This document shows, in pieces, positions 1 through 8,275 of a DNA stretch of 64,000 bases; within the stretch, counting starts at the first letter, position 1; each line of letters opens with the position of its first letter. Origin of the DNA: Streptomyces sp. WMMC500 (lineage in GTDB: Bacteria > Actinomycetota > Actinomycetes > Streptomycetales > Streptomycetaceae); assembly GCF_027497195.1 (NCBI RefSeq), contig NZ_CP114905.1, positions 7,017,001 to 7,081,000 of the forward strand, in the 5' to 3' direction. A program made the translations under genes and the position numbers. The notes below the pieces were generated by a model. The model searched no databases and was not told the origin of the DNA. It saw nothing but the letters and a program-made list of their open reading frames with translations.

Positions 1-77
1 TCGAAGTCATACGCCTCGAGCATGCGGACGAGACCGTCCCTCAGAAGGAAGAGGTCTTCGGCGATGACAGCGCGCAC
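1..77 (-). CDS. Response regulator, N-terminal fragment (runs off the window)
   Basis: Only the first 25 codons are present. Read from a GTG at 77, the peptide begins MRAVIAEDLFLLRDGLVRML, which is the typical first strand and helix of a NarL/LuxR-type receiver domain, with the acidic pair (E-D) that helps hold Mg2+. The start lies 37 bases inside the 3' end of the histidine kinase gene, so the two are translationally coupled and form a cognate two-component pair. The phosphorylated Asp and the DNA-binding HTH lie outside the window. The family call is good; the signal and target genes cannot be told. Confidence 0.8.
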   Translation of the reverse strand, partial: MRAVIAEDLFLLRDGLVRMLEAYDF

Positions 78-1333
78 GGAATCTCCAGGGTGACCATCGT
101 GGGGCCGCCGACCGGGCTGTTGACGGCCAGTACGCCGTCGAATGTACCGAGCCTGCGCTCCAGCCCCGCGAGCCCGGAGCCCTTGCCCACCGCCGCGCCG
201 CCTCGGCCGTCGTCCGTGATCGCGATCCGCAGCATGCCGTCGCGGTGCCCCATGTCCAGCCACACGCGCTGCGCCTCCGCGTGCTTGACCGCGTTCGTCA
301 GCACCTCGCTGACCGCGAAGTACGCCGCCGACTCCACCGGCTCGGCCGCCCGCCCCGGCGGCGTGCCCAGGTCGATGTCCACCTCGACCGGCACCGGCAT
401 GCGCAGCGCCAGCGCGCGCACCGCGTCGGCGAGCCCCCGCTCGGCCAGCACCGGCGGGTGGATGCCCCGTACCAGGTCGCGCAGCTCCGTCAGCGCCTCC
501 GCGGACTCGCCGCGGGCCCGCGACACCAGCTCCTTCGCCTTGGCCGGATCCTTCTCGATGAGCGCCTCGATGGTGCCGAGGCTCATGCCCATGGCGACCA
601 GCCGGGCCTGCGCGCCGTCGTGCAGGTCGCGCTCGATGCGGCGCAGCTCGGCGGCGGAGTTGTCGACGGCGTCCGAGCGGGTCTCGGTGAGCCGCGCGAC
701 CCGCTGGGCGAGCTCGACCTCGCGCGGGGCCAGCACGCCCTTGGTCATCTGGAAGTGCAGCCCCAGCAGGCGGTGGCTGGTGAAGAGGCCGACGACGAGC
801 AGCGCGGTGCCGAGTCCGGCGGCCATCAGCGCGGTGCTCTGCGAGGAGACGGGCACGAAGCCGTACCAGTAGGTGTGGTCGCCGCCGGAGGTGATCGGGT
901 CCCAGACGCCGGCGGCGAGCACGTACCCCTCCAGCGGGTAGAAGGTCAGCGCGACCGTCACGACGGCGAGCACCGTGCCCGCGATCATGTCGGTGAACAG
1001 CCAGCGCACGTCGCGCCAGGTCGCCGGGTCGGTGAGCATGTGGCGGGTGCGCTGCGCCTGGCCGACGAGCCCGCCGTGCAGGTTCGGCGGCCAGGGGCGG
1101 TACGTGGCGGGGATGCGCACGTCCGACCACTGCGCGGCGAGCAGCCGGCGCAGGTTGGCCTGCATCCGCACGCCCTCCAGCACCCAGGGCGTGGTGATCA
1201 GGCCGATGCCGAGCACGGGTATCAGCACGACGGAGACGAGGGTCAGTACGAAGAGCGTGATCGAGGCCGCGGTGCACAGCACCGTCAGCGCCAGCGCCCG
1301 TGCGCCGGTGAGCGCCCAGTTCCGGAAGATCAT
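41..1333 (-). CDS. Two-component sensor histidine kinase (NarL-partner type)
   Basis: A 430-residue membrane kinase. Residues 1-190 form the actinobacterial putative sensor domain with hydrophobic segments near 10-48, 112-135 and 165-187. A dimerisation and phosphoacceptor segment of the HisKA_3 kind follows, with the motif ERDLHDGAQARL and His238 as the expected phosphorylation site. The C-terminal ATPase part shows the N box (SEVLTNAVKHA) and a G box (DDGRGG, GSGLAGLERR). The gene overlaps the start of the downstream response regulator by 37 bases. The chosen ATG at 1333 has a purine-rich stretch (AGGGGAC) upstream. The signal sensed is unknown. Confidence 0.92.
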   Translation of the reverse strand: MIFRNWALTGARALALTVLCTAASITLFVLTLVSVVLIPVLGIGLITTPWVLEGVRMQANLRRLLAAQWSDVRIPATYRPWPPNLHGGLVGQAQRTRHMLTDPATWRDVRWLFTDMIAGTVLAVVTVALTFYPLEGYVLAAGVWDPITSGGDHTYWYGFVPVSSQSTALMAAGLGTALLVVGLFTSHRLLGLHFQMTKGVLAPREVELAQRVARLTETRSDAVDNSAAELRRIERDLHDGAQARLVAMGMSLGTIEALIEKDPAKAKELVSRARGESAEALTELRDLVRGIHPPVLAERGLADAVRALALRMPVPVEVDIDLGTPPGRAAEPVESAAYFAVSEVLTNAVKHAEAQRVWLDMGHRDGMLRIAITDDGRGGAAVGKGSGLAGLERRLGTFDGVLAVNSPVGGPTMVTLEIPCALSSPKTSSF

Positions 1334-1479
1334 CTCCGTGTCCCCTCTGCTCCTGCGGGTGCCTGCCGGCTACGTGCCCGTCCCGAGTCACAGTCTGCCG
1401 CGTGGACCTGACGCGGGCACGGGGCCGTACCCCCGGGCCGGGGTGTAGCTAGCACCACCCCGTCGTACGGGAGGCGGGG

Positions 1480-1517
1480 GACACACCGGGTTTACATCCG
1501 GGCAACGGACGGGAAAC
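1480..1517 (+). promoter_or_regulatory. Putative GlnR operator upstream of glnII
   Basis: The 38 bp read GACAC-N6-TTTAC-N6-GCAAC-N6-GAAAC, with every spacer exactly six bases. This is the periodicity of the Streptomyces GlnR box (gTnAC-N6-GaAAc repeated). The last three half-sites match reasonably, the first poorly. It lies 86 bases upstream of the glnII GTG. glnII is a known GlnR target in Streptomyces; binding here is inferred. Confidence 0.6.
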
Positions 1518-1603
1518 GGCGGCTTGCGAGGCTGCCGGCAGGACGACACCGCACACCGGCGGGACGACCGCGCCCGCCCGCACAGGTACGAAGGACGGCG
1601 ACC

Positions 1604-2647
1604 GTGAGCCACGCATCGAGCCACCCCGCGAGCTACAAGGCCGAGTACATCTGGATCGACGGCACCCAGCCCACCGCCAAGCTGCGCTCGAAGACGAAGA
1701 TCGTCGCGACCGGCGCGGAGCCGCCGGTGTGGGGATTCGACGGCTCCAGCACCAACCAGGCCGAGGGCAGCTCCTCCGACCGCGTCCTGAAGCCCGTCTT
1801 CACCTGCCCCGACCCGCTGCGCGGCGGCTCCGACGTGCTCGTGCTGTGCGAGGTCCTCGACACGGACCTGAGCCCGCACGCCTCGAACACCCGCGCCGAG
1901 CTGCGCGAGGTCGCCGAGCGCTTCGCCGGCCAGGAGCCGGTCTTCGGCATCGAGCAGGAGTACACGTTCTTCCGCGGCTCCCGCCCCCTCGGCTTCCCCG
2001 AGAACGGCTTCCCGGCCCCGCAGGGCGGCTACTACTGCGGCGTCGGCGCCGACGAGATCTTCGGCCGCGAGGTCGTCGAGGCGCACCTCGACAACTGTCT
2101 GAAGGCGGGCCTCGGCCTCTCCGGCATCAACGCCGAGGTCATGCCGGGGCAGTGGGAGTTCCAGGTCGGCCCGCTCGGCCCGCTGGAGGTCGCGGACCAG
2201 CTCTGGGTCGCGCGGTGGCTCCTCTACCGTACGGCCGAGGACTTCGGCGTCTCCGCCACCCTGGACCCCAAGCCGGCGAAGGGCGACTGGAACGGCGCGG
2301 GCGCGCACACCAACTTCTCCACCCGGCGGATGCGCGAGAGCTACGAGGCGATCGTCGCCGCGTGCGAGTCGCTGGGGGAGGGCGACAAGCCGCTGCAGCA
2401 CGTGCGCGCGTACGGCGCGGGTGTGGAGAGCCGGCTGACCGGGGCGCACGAGACGGCGCCGTGGGACGAGTACTCCTACGGGGTGTCGGACCGCGGCGCG
2501 TCGGTGCGGATCCCCTGGCAGGTGGAGAAGGACGGCAAGGGGTACATCGAGGACCGGCGGCCGAACGCGAACGTGGACCCGTACGTGGTGACGCGGCTGA
2601 TGGTGGACACGTGCTGCGCGGCGCTGGAGAAGGCGGGCCTGGACTGA
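1604..2647 (+). CDS. glnII: Glutamine synthetase type II (eukaryotic-like GSII)
   Basis: Makes glutamine from glutamate, ammonia and ATP in the cytoplasm. At 347 residues it has the size of GSII, about 120 residues shorter than the GSI encoded at 17191-18606. Recognisable motifs are the N-terminal beta-grasp segment WIDGTQPTAKLRSKTK, the GFDGSSTNQAEGSSSD loop, the metal-binding EQEYTFF, the ATP-site GAGAHTNFST and the C-terminal SDRGASVRIPW. It lacks the adenylylation tyrosine loop of GSI. The GTG start at 1604 is preceded by GAAGGACGG. A GlnR-like operator lies upstream, so expression under nitrogen limitation is expected. Streptomyces usually carry both enzymes. Confidence 0.96.
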   Translation: MSHASSHPASYKAEYIWIDGTQPTAKLRSKTKIVATGAEPPVWGFDGSSTNQAEGSSSDRVLKPVFTCPDPLRGGSDVLVLCEVLDTDLSPHASNTRAELREVAERFAGQEPVFGIEQEYTFFRGSRPLGFPENGFPAPQGGYYCGVGADEIFGREVVEAHLDNCLKAGLGLSGINAEVMPGQWEFQVGPLGPLEVADQLWVARWLLYRTAEDFGVSATLDPKPAKGDWNGAGAHTNFSTRRMRESYEAIVAACESLGEGDKPLQHVRAYGAGVESRLTGAHETAPWDEYSYGVSDRGASVRIPWQVEKDGKGYIEDRRPNANVDPYVVTRLMVDTCCAALEKAGLD

Positions 2648-3118
2648 GGACGGGCCGGGGGCCGCGGGGGCGGCCGGGGCCGTCGGATGCCGGGGTGCGG
2701 AGCGTGGGGAGCGCGGGGGGATTGCGGAGCGGCGCGCGGCGGTGGGCGGAGTCCGCGTAGCCGCTGCGCCCGGAGCCCCTGGCCGTGGCGGGGCTCGCCG
2801 GGTCGCGGTCGCCGCGGATCCCGTTCGCGTCGTGCGCGGCGGGACTTCGGGTGCCCCGGGCGGCGACGGCGGCGCTGAAGCCCTTGCCGGGGGTCCTCCG
2901 GCGGTGATTCCAGCCCGGCGGTCGGGGGGTCGGGCGGCAGCAGGGCCGAGCGCGCAGCCCCGCGCGCTCGTCGGGTCGTACGCGTACCTCATCGGGCACC
3001 GCGCGCTCTCCGGCGGCCGTACGGACTGGTGCAACCGGATTGTCCCCTCGCCCGTTCGGCTCGCTCGTTCGGCCGCGCTGCGCTGGCTCGGGGCCCCGGA
3101 GATGCCGAGGCTGAGTGC
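2648..3118. other. 471-bp gap after glnII with no recognised gene
   Basis: Very G-rich on the plus strand. Close to the glnII stop a short hairpin (GGCCGC, loop GGGG, GCGGCC at 2660-2675) could end transcription. The open frames here look like composition artefacts: they lack ribosome sites and resemble nothing I recognise. The 3' part must hold the promoter of the next gene, but no convincing -10/-35 pair is visible. Confidence 0.5.
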
Positions 3119-6100
3119 ATGTCAGGGGCGCGGCGGGTCTGGACGGCGATCGCCGCCGCGCTGCTGGGCGCACTGACGGTGCTGCTGCTGTGCCGGTACA
3201 CGGTGGCCGACCCGGCGTACTACACGAGCGCGGTCCGGGAGGCCGACGGCTACCAGCGCGTGTACGACGAGGTGCTGCCGGACCCCGCCGTCCGCCGGGC
3301 GCTGCGCACCGGCGCGCTGGGCATCCCGCTGCGCAGCGACGCGGTGGTCGACAACCTGCCGCTGCTCGTGCCGCGCCCGGCGCTGGAGCAGGCGGCGCAC
3401 CGGCAGGCGCGGGCCCTGGTCGCGGCGCTGACCGGCACCGGGGGGCCGGCGCCGGGCGACGACTGGCGCGGCCCGGTCACCGAGAGCGCGACGGAGGCGG
3501 GCAGCGACCAACTGCGCGCCCTGCGCGCCGACGCGGACCCGGCCGCGGCCCGCGGCCTCACCCAGCTCATCAACCGCCTCCGCGAGTACGTGAACCCCTC
3601 GCGGCCGGCGGCGACCCCGGCGTCGGCGCTGCGGGCGGCGGTGGCGGGCTTCGTCCACGAGACGTGGCCACCGGATACGGCACGGCGCATCATGACGGCC
3701 CTGGACGAGGTTCTGCCGGGGGCGAGGGAGAACCGGCACGCGCCGGCGGCGGGGGCCGGGACGCGGGCGGAGGCGGGGGCGCTGTTGGTGGGGCGGGGGG
3801 ATGTGGTGGGGCGGCCGGAGCTGTGGTCGGTGGCCGGGGGGTCCGGGGCGGGGGTGCCGGAGGGGGGCGGGGCGCGGTCGGTGGGGCCGCAGGCTGTCGG
3901 CGTGCACGGGGCGGAGACGGGGGCGCCGTTGGTGGCGCGCCGGGACGCCGTGGGGCCGCCGGGCTCGTCTTCGGACGCGTGGGAGGAAGGGCGGGGAGCG
4001 CTGGTTGCGGGCGGGGGTGCCGGCCCGGACGGAAGGGTGCAGGCGGTGGGGGAGGCGCGGGCGCCGTCCGTGGCGGAGACCGGTGCCGGGCCGGGTCCGG
4101 CGGCCGGGGCCGCCCCGAAGCTGTCGGGGTGGGTGCCGGAGCGGGGGGCGGTCGTACGGATCGTGCTCGCCGCGTCCGCGTCGTGGTGGGCCGTCGCCGC
4201 GGTGGCCGCCGCCGCGGCGGGGGCCGTGGTGCCGGCGCTGCGTGCGGCGGCCCGGGCCCGGCGCCCCCGGGCGCGTACCGCCGCCGCGGCGTGCGCGGGC
4301 GCCGCGGTGCTGACCGCCGCCGCGGGGACGGCGGTGTGGGCGGCGCTTCCGGCGTCCGCGCGGCTGGTGCCCGACGGCCTGCCGCCCAGCGTGTCGGCGC
4401 TGCTCACGGACGTGGTGGCCGGCCTCTACCGCGAGGCGGCCCTGACCTGGGCCGGAGCCCTGCTCACCCTGGCCCTCGCCGCCGCCGCCCTGGCCCTCAC
4501 CGCCTCGACCGCCGCCCGCGGAGCACTGCGCCGCACGCTCGCCGCGGTCACGGACACCGCCGTTACGGACGCTGCGGCCATGAACGCCGCGGTGACGGGG
4601 ACGGCGGTGACAGGCACCGGGGTGACGGACGCGGCGGCCCCGCACACCGCGGCCCCGTACACCGCGGCCCCGTACACCGCGGCCCCGCACACCGCGGCCC
4701 CGCACACCGCGGTCACGGACAGCGCGGGCGCCGACAGCGCGGGCTCGACGGCGGCCACCGGCCCGGGTCGCCCGGCCTCCGGCCCCGCCCGCGCACACCG
4801 GCACCGCACCCCCGCGCCGGCCGCGGGCCGCGCCGCGACGGCGCCGCCCCCCGCCACCGACCCGCGCCCCCGGGCCCCGAAGACCGCTCCCCACCCCGCG
4901 ACACCGCCCCCACCGGCCCGTACGACCGCCGCCACCCCGAAAACGCCGCGCGCCCACCGCCCGGACGCCGCGTCCGCCGCCGCGTCCCGAACCCCCGCCG
5001 CCCCACCGCTCGATCCGGTCCCGGCCGGGCGGGCGCCCTCCCACCCGGGCGCCGCAGCCGCCCTGCCGACGGCCCCCGCGGTCCGCCGACTCCCGGCCGC
5101 CGCCCCGCCGCCCGACGGCGCCTGCGCCCCGCCGCCGAAGGCGTCCCGCTCCCGCCGGGTCCGGCGCGTCGGTGTCGGGGCCGCGGTCGTCGCCGCGCTC
5201 GCGCAGGTCTGGGTGCTCGTCGGGGTGCCCTCCGCGGACGCGCTCGCCTGCAACGGTGACGTCGCCCTCTGCGACCGCCCCTACGACCGCGTCGTGCAGG
5301 TCGGGTCGCACAACGCCATGGCCACGGTCCCCGACGGATTCCTCGGGGCACACCAGGACGTCTCCCTCACCGGCCAGCTCGACCGCGGTGCCCGCGCGCT
5401 CCTCCTCGACACCCACTACTGGGAGACCGCCGAGCGGCTCGTGCCGCCCGCCGGCACCGCGGGGCTCGACGCCGCCGCGCGGGCGACCCTCGTGCGGGCG
5501 GTGGACTCCGTCGTGCGGCCCCGGCCCGGGACGTGGCTGTGTCACGGGCCGTGCCGGATGGGTGCCACCCCGCTCGCCGCGCAACTGCGCGAGCTGCGCG
5601 GCTGGCTGGAGGCGCACCCGCGGGACGTGGTGACGCTGGTCGTGCAGGACGGCATCTCCCCCCGCGACACCGCCCGCGCCTTCCGCGCCGCCGGCCTCGG
5701 GCCGTACCTGCACCGGCCCGATCCCGATCCCGCCGCGCCCTGGCCGACGCTCGGCGAGATGGCCGACTCCGGGCGGCGGCTCGTGGTCTTCGCCGAGGAG
5801 GCCGACGGGCCGGCGCCCTGGTACCGCAACTTCTACGACTACGCCGTCGAGACCCCGTACCGCGCGCGCAGCGCCGACGAGTTGAACTGCGCGCCCCACC
5901 GCGGCGGCAGCGACCCGCGCAAGCGGCTCTTCCTCCTCAACCACTTCGTCACCCACGGCATGGGCGCCCCCCGCACCGAGGCCGCCGCCGTCAACGACGC
6001 CGACGTCATCGTCCGCCGCGCCAGGACGTGCGCCCTGCTGCGCGGCCGGCTGCCGACCATCGTCGCCGTGAACCACATGACCCTCGGCGACGCCGTCGGC

Positions 6101-6133
6101 GCCGTACGCCGCCTCAACTCGGAAAGCCCGTGA
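3119..6133 (+). CDS. Membrane protein fused to a PLC-like phosphodiesterase domain
   Basis: A 1004-residue protein starting at the ATG at 3119 (MSGARRVW), chosen because a signal-anchor helix follows directly. Further hydrophobic stretches lie near residues 346-380, 385-415 and 440-465, and another near 680-705. Residues 707-1004 resemble the PI-PLC X family: the VGSHNAM segment supplies the first catalytic His, LDTHYW a conserved acidic/His strand, and LCHGPC the second His. Cysteines in this domain suggest it is extracytoplasmic. Between about 205-345 and 465-680 the chain is Gly/Ala/Pro-rich low-complexity sequence, including five tandem AAPxT repeats. It looks like an N-terminal membrane module joined by a linker to an enzyme. 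Substrate unknown. Confidence 0.8.
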   Translation: MSGARRVWTAIAAALLGALTVLLLCRYTVADPAYYTSAVREADGYQRVYDEVLPDPAVRRALRTGALGIPLRSDAVVDNLPLLVPRPALEQAAHRQARALVAALTGTGGPAPGDDWRGPVTESATEAGSDQLRALRADADPAAARGLTQLINRLREYVNPSRPAATPASALRAAVAGFVHETWPPDTARRIMTALDEVLPGARENRHAPAAGAGTRAEAGALLVGRGDVVGRPELWSVAGGSGAGVPEGGGARSVGPQAVGVHGAETGAPLVARRDAVGPPGSSSDAWEEGRGALVAGGGAGPDGRVQAVGEARAPSVAETGAGPGPAAGAAPKLSGWVPERGAVVRIVLAASASWWAVAAVAAAAAGAVVPALRAAARARRPRARTAAAACAGAAVLTAAAGTAVWAALPASARLVPDGLPPSVSALLTDVVAGLYREAALTWAGALLTLALAAAALALTASTAARGALRRTLAAVTDTAVTDAAAMNAAVTGTAVTGTGVTDAAAPHTAAPYTAAPYTAAPHTAAPHTAVTDSAGADSAGSTAATGPGRPASGPARAHRHRTPAPAAGRAATAPPPATDPRPRAPKTAPHPATPPPPARTTAATPKTPRAHRPDAASAAASRTPAAPPLDPVPAGRAPSHPGAAAALPTAPAVRRLPAAAPPPDGACAPPPKASRSRRVRRVGVGAAVVAALAQVWVLVGVPSADALACNGDVALCDRPYDRVVQVGSHNAMATVPDGFLGAHQDVSLTGQLDRGARALLLDTHYWETAERLVPPAGTAGLDAAARATLVRAVDSVVRPRPGTWLCHGPCRMGATPLAAQLRELRGWLEAHPRDVVTLVVQDGISPRDTARAFRAAGLGPYLHRPDPDPAAPWPTLGEMADSGRRLVVFAEEADGPAPWYRNFYDYAVETPYRARSADELNCAPHRGGSDPRKRLFLLNHFVTHGMGAPRTEAAAVNDADVIVRRARTCALLRGRLPTIVAVNHMTLGDAVGAVRRLNSESP
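4634..4708 (+). repeat. Five tandem 15-bp repeats inside the PLC-like gene
   Basis: Unit GCGGCCCCGCACACC, with a C/T variant in copies two and three (GTAC instead of GCAC). It encodes A-A-P-[HY]-T five times in frame in the low-complexity linker. Units are in multiples of three, so copy-number change would keep the frame. Confidence 0.95.
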
Positions 6134-6305
6134 CGGACGCCCCGGCGGGCGCGCCTCGGTGAACCAGCCCCGGCCCGCTCGACGTCCCCGCGGTGCCGGA
6201 CTCCCGACCGCTCGACTTCCGTACCGCCGTACAACCTTCACCCCGTCCCACGGGTCTCTCCCACGCCCGCGGACCGCTCGTCCGCCGCCGAACCGGGAGG
6301 CCCAC

Positions 6306-7742
6306 GTGACCGCTCAGCCCCGCCACCGTGCCCTCGTGGCACTCGCCACCTCCGTCGTCCTCGCCGCCGGCGGCGTGACGGTGACGGTCGCGACGCCCGC
6401 GGCGGCGGCCCCGAGCGGGCTCAAGGGCGACTTCGACGGCGACGGCTACCGCGACCTGGCGATCGGCGACCCCGCCGCCACCGTGTCGGGCAAGTCCCTC
6501 GCCGGGGCCGTGGTCGTGCTCTACGGTTCCGCGGCCGGCCCGGACGGGAGCCGGCGCGCCGTGTTCCACCAGGCCACCGCCGACGTCCCGGGGTCACCGG
6601 AGGACGACGACCGGTTCGGCCACAGTCTGGTCTTCGACGACTTCGACCGCGACGGCTACTCCGACCTGCTGGTCGGCGCGCCGCGCGAGAACGTGAGCGG
6701 TGACGTCGACCGCGGCACGCTGACCATGCTCTGGGGCGGGCCGCGCGGGCTGAGCGGCGCCGCCGCCGTGAAGGTGGCGAACCCCCCGGACACCGGTTGC
6801 GCCCTCGCCGAGGGGCTCTACGCCGGTGACGTGGACGGCGACGGCGCGCCCGACGTGAGCGTGGCAGGCCGCTGCAGGCCGTTCCACCTCCGCGGCCCCT
6901 TCACCCGCGCCGGCCGGCCGCTGAGCCAGCAGCGCGACCCCCTGCTCGGCACCACCCGCGGCGGTGTCCACGGGAACGTCGACGCGGACCCGGAGGCCGA
7001 GCGCATCGTGTTCGCCGGCCTGGTCAGCGGTGATCCGGGCGGCCGGATCTACGTCGACGACTGGACCGGCGACGGCTACGCACGCACCCGCCTGACCGAC
7101 GCCGGCGGGCTGACCGGCGGCGTCGGGGACGTCGACGGCGACGGCTACGGCGACCTGGTGACGGGGTATCCGGAAGAGCCGCGGAACGGGGAGTCCTGGC
7201 CCGTCGGCGGTGCCGTCGACGTCTGGTACGGCGGCCCGGACGGCATCGACTCCGCGCAGCGGCCGCAGCGGATCCACCAGGGCACCGCGGGCGTTCCGGG
7301 CAGCGGAGAGTCCGGGGACGGTTTCGGCGGGTCGGTCGGCGTCGCGGACACGGACGCCGACGGCCACGCCGACGTGGCCGTCGGCGTGGCCGGTGAATCC
7401 TTCGGCGGCGTGGCCGCCGCCGGGACCGTCACGCTGCTGCGGGGCACGCCGACGGGGCTGACCGGTGCCGGCGCGCGGCTGCTCCACCAGAACACCGAGG
7501 GGGTGCCGGGGGCGCCCGAGACATACGACCTGTTCGGTGCCGAGGTCGCGCTGGGCGACCGCAACCGCGACGGCCGGCCAGACCTCACCGTGGGCGTGCC
7601 GTGGGAAAACGGCCGGGGCATGGTCTGGCACGCCCGGGGCACCGCCGGCGGCATCACGACGGCCGGCTCCTTCAACGTCACCGCCGCGGGCGCCGGGGTC
7701 GACGGCGACATCGCCGGCTTCGGCGAGGCCATCGCCCGGTAG
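6306..7742 (+). CDS. Secreted FG-GAP (integrin alpha-like) repeat protein
   Basis: A 478-residue exported protein. The GTG at 6306 is preceded at five bases by GGAGG. Residues 1-35 form a classical signal peptide ending in ATPAAAA. The mature part is built from FG-GAP beta-propeller blades, seen as repeated Ca2+-binding loops of the form D-x-D-G-D-G-Y/A-x-D-L (DFDGDGYRDLAIG, DFDRDGYSDLLVG, DVDGDGAPDVSVAG, DVDGDGYGDLVTG, DTDADGHADVAVG, DRNRDGRPDLTVG). No catalytic domain is visible. Such proteins are common in streptomycete secretomes; their ligands are mostly unknown. It is likely transcribed separately from the PLC-like gene 172 bp upstream. Confidence 0.92.
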   Translation: MTAQPRHRALVALATSVVLAAGGVTVTVATPAAAAPSGLKGDFDGDGYRDLAIGDPAATVSGKSLAGAVVVLYGSAAGPDGSRRAVFHQATADVPGSPEDDDRFGHSLVFDDFDRDGYSDLLVGAPRENVSGDVDRGTLTMLWGGPRGLSGAAAVKVANPPDTGCALAEGLYAGDVDGDGAPDVSVAGRCRPFHLRGPFTRAGRPLSQQRDPLLGTTRGGVHGNVDADPEAERIVFAGLVSGDPGGRIYVDDWTGDGYARTRLTDAGGLTGGVGDVDGDGYGDLVTGYPEEPRNGESWPVGGAVDVWYGGPDGIDSAQRPQRIHQGTAGVPGSGESGDGFGGSVGVADTDADGHADVAVGVAGESFGGVAAAGTVTLLRGTPTGLTGAGARLLHQNTEGVPGAPETYDLFGAEVALGDRNRDGRPDLTVGVPWENGRGMVWHARGTAGGITTAGSFNVTAAGAGVDGDIAGFGEAIAR

Positions 7743-7798
7743 CCGGGCCCCGCGCCGGCCGCGCACGGGTCGGGCGGCGCGGTCCGCTCCGGGCCCCG

Positions 7799-8191
7799 CT
7801 ACGTGCCCGGGGGTGTCCGGTGGCGTTCGCCCGGCCAGTCGAGGGCCAGGCGGCGGGCGCGGGGGAGCTTGGCCACCACCAGGTCGTACGAGTCCTCGAT
7901 CATCTCCAGCACGAGGTCCTCGGGCACGGCGCCGTCGAGGCGGACGGTGTTCCAGTGGCGCTTGTTCAGGTGGTACCCGCCGACGATCTCCGGGTGCGTC
8001 GCGCGCAGTTGCACCGCCAGGTCCGGCTCGCACTTCAGGCTCACGGACAGCGGCGTGGCCGCCAGCTCGCTGAGCGCGAACATCTTGCCGCCGACCTTGA
8101 AGACGGAGACGGCCCGGTGGCGGTCGAAGGGCCACTCCTCGACGGCCCCGTTCGGCTCCAGGCAGGCGGCGCGAAGCTGGTCAGGTGTCAT
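7799..8191 (-). CDS. MmcQ/YjbR family protein
   Basis: A 130-residue protein of the YjbR (DUF419) family, with the expected N-terminal MTPDQLRAAC, central FKVGGKMFALSEL and VSLKC strands, and the diagnostic NKRHWNTVRLDG followed by a C-terminal helix pair. Family members have a double-wing DNA-binding-like fold, but their role is not established. A -10-like CATACT ends only six bases before the ATG at 8191, so the transcript may be leaderless. The upstream bases also resemble a PafBC-type promoter (see separate entry). It is convergent with the FG-GAP gene. Confidence 0.9.
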   Translation of the reverse strand: MTPDQLRAACLEPNGAVEEWPFDRHRAVSVFKVGGKMFALSELAATPLSVSLKCEPDLAVQLRATHPEIVGGYHLNKRHWNTVRLDGAVPEDLVLEMIEDSYDLVVAKLPRARRLALDWPGERHRTPPGT

Positions 8192-8197
8192 GCGCCC

Positions 8198-8220
8198 AGT
8201 ATGGGAGCCCCTACTGACAC
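8198..8220 (-). promoter_or_regulatory. Near-match to a PafBC (RecA-NDp) promoter upstream of the YjbR gene
   Basis: Reading the minus strand: GTGTCAGTA, eight bases, CATACT. The consensus is tTGTCRgtg-N8-TAnnnT, so the spacing is exact, with mismatches at the first base, at the last base of GTG, and at the first base of TAnnnT. The -10 lies six bases from the ATG. Suggestive rather than firm. Confidence 0.4.
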
Positions 8221-8275
8221 CGCCGGCGAGCGCGCCCGCCCGCGCCGCCCCCGCGCAACCCCACGGCCGCTCCCG

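Noticed and set aside
2687..3176. Open reading frames on both strands in the gap after glnII
   Set aside because: They lack ribosome sites, are low in complexity and overlap each other; high GC gives long random frames on all strands here.
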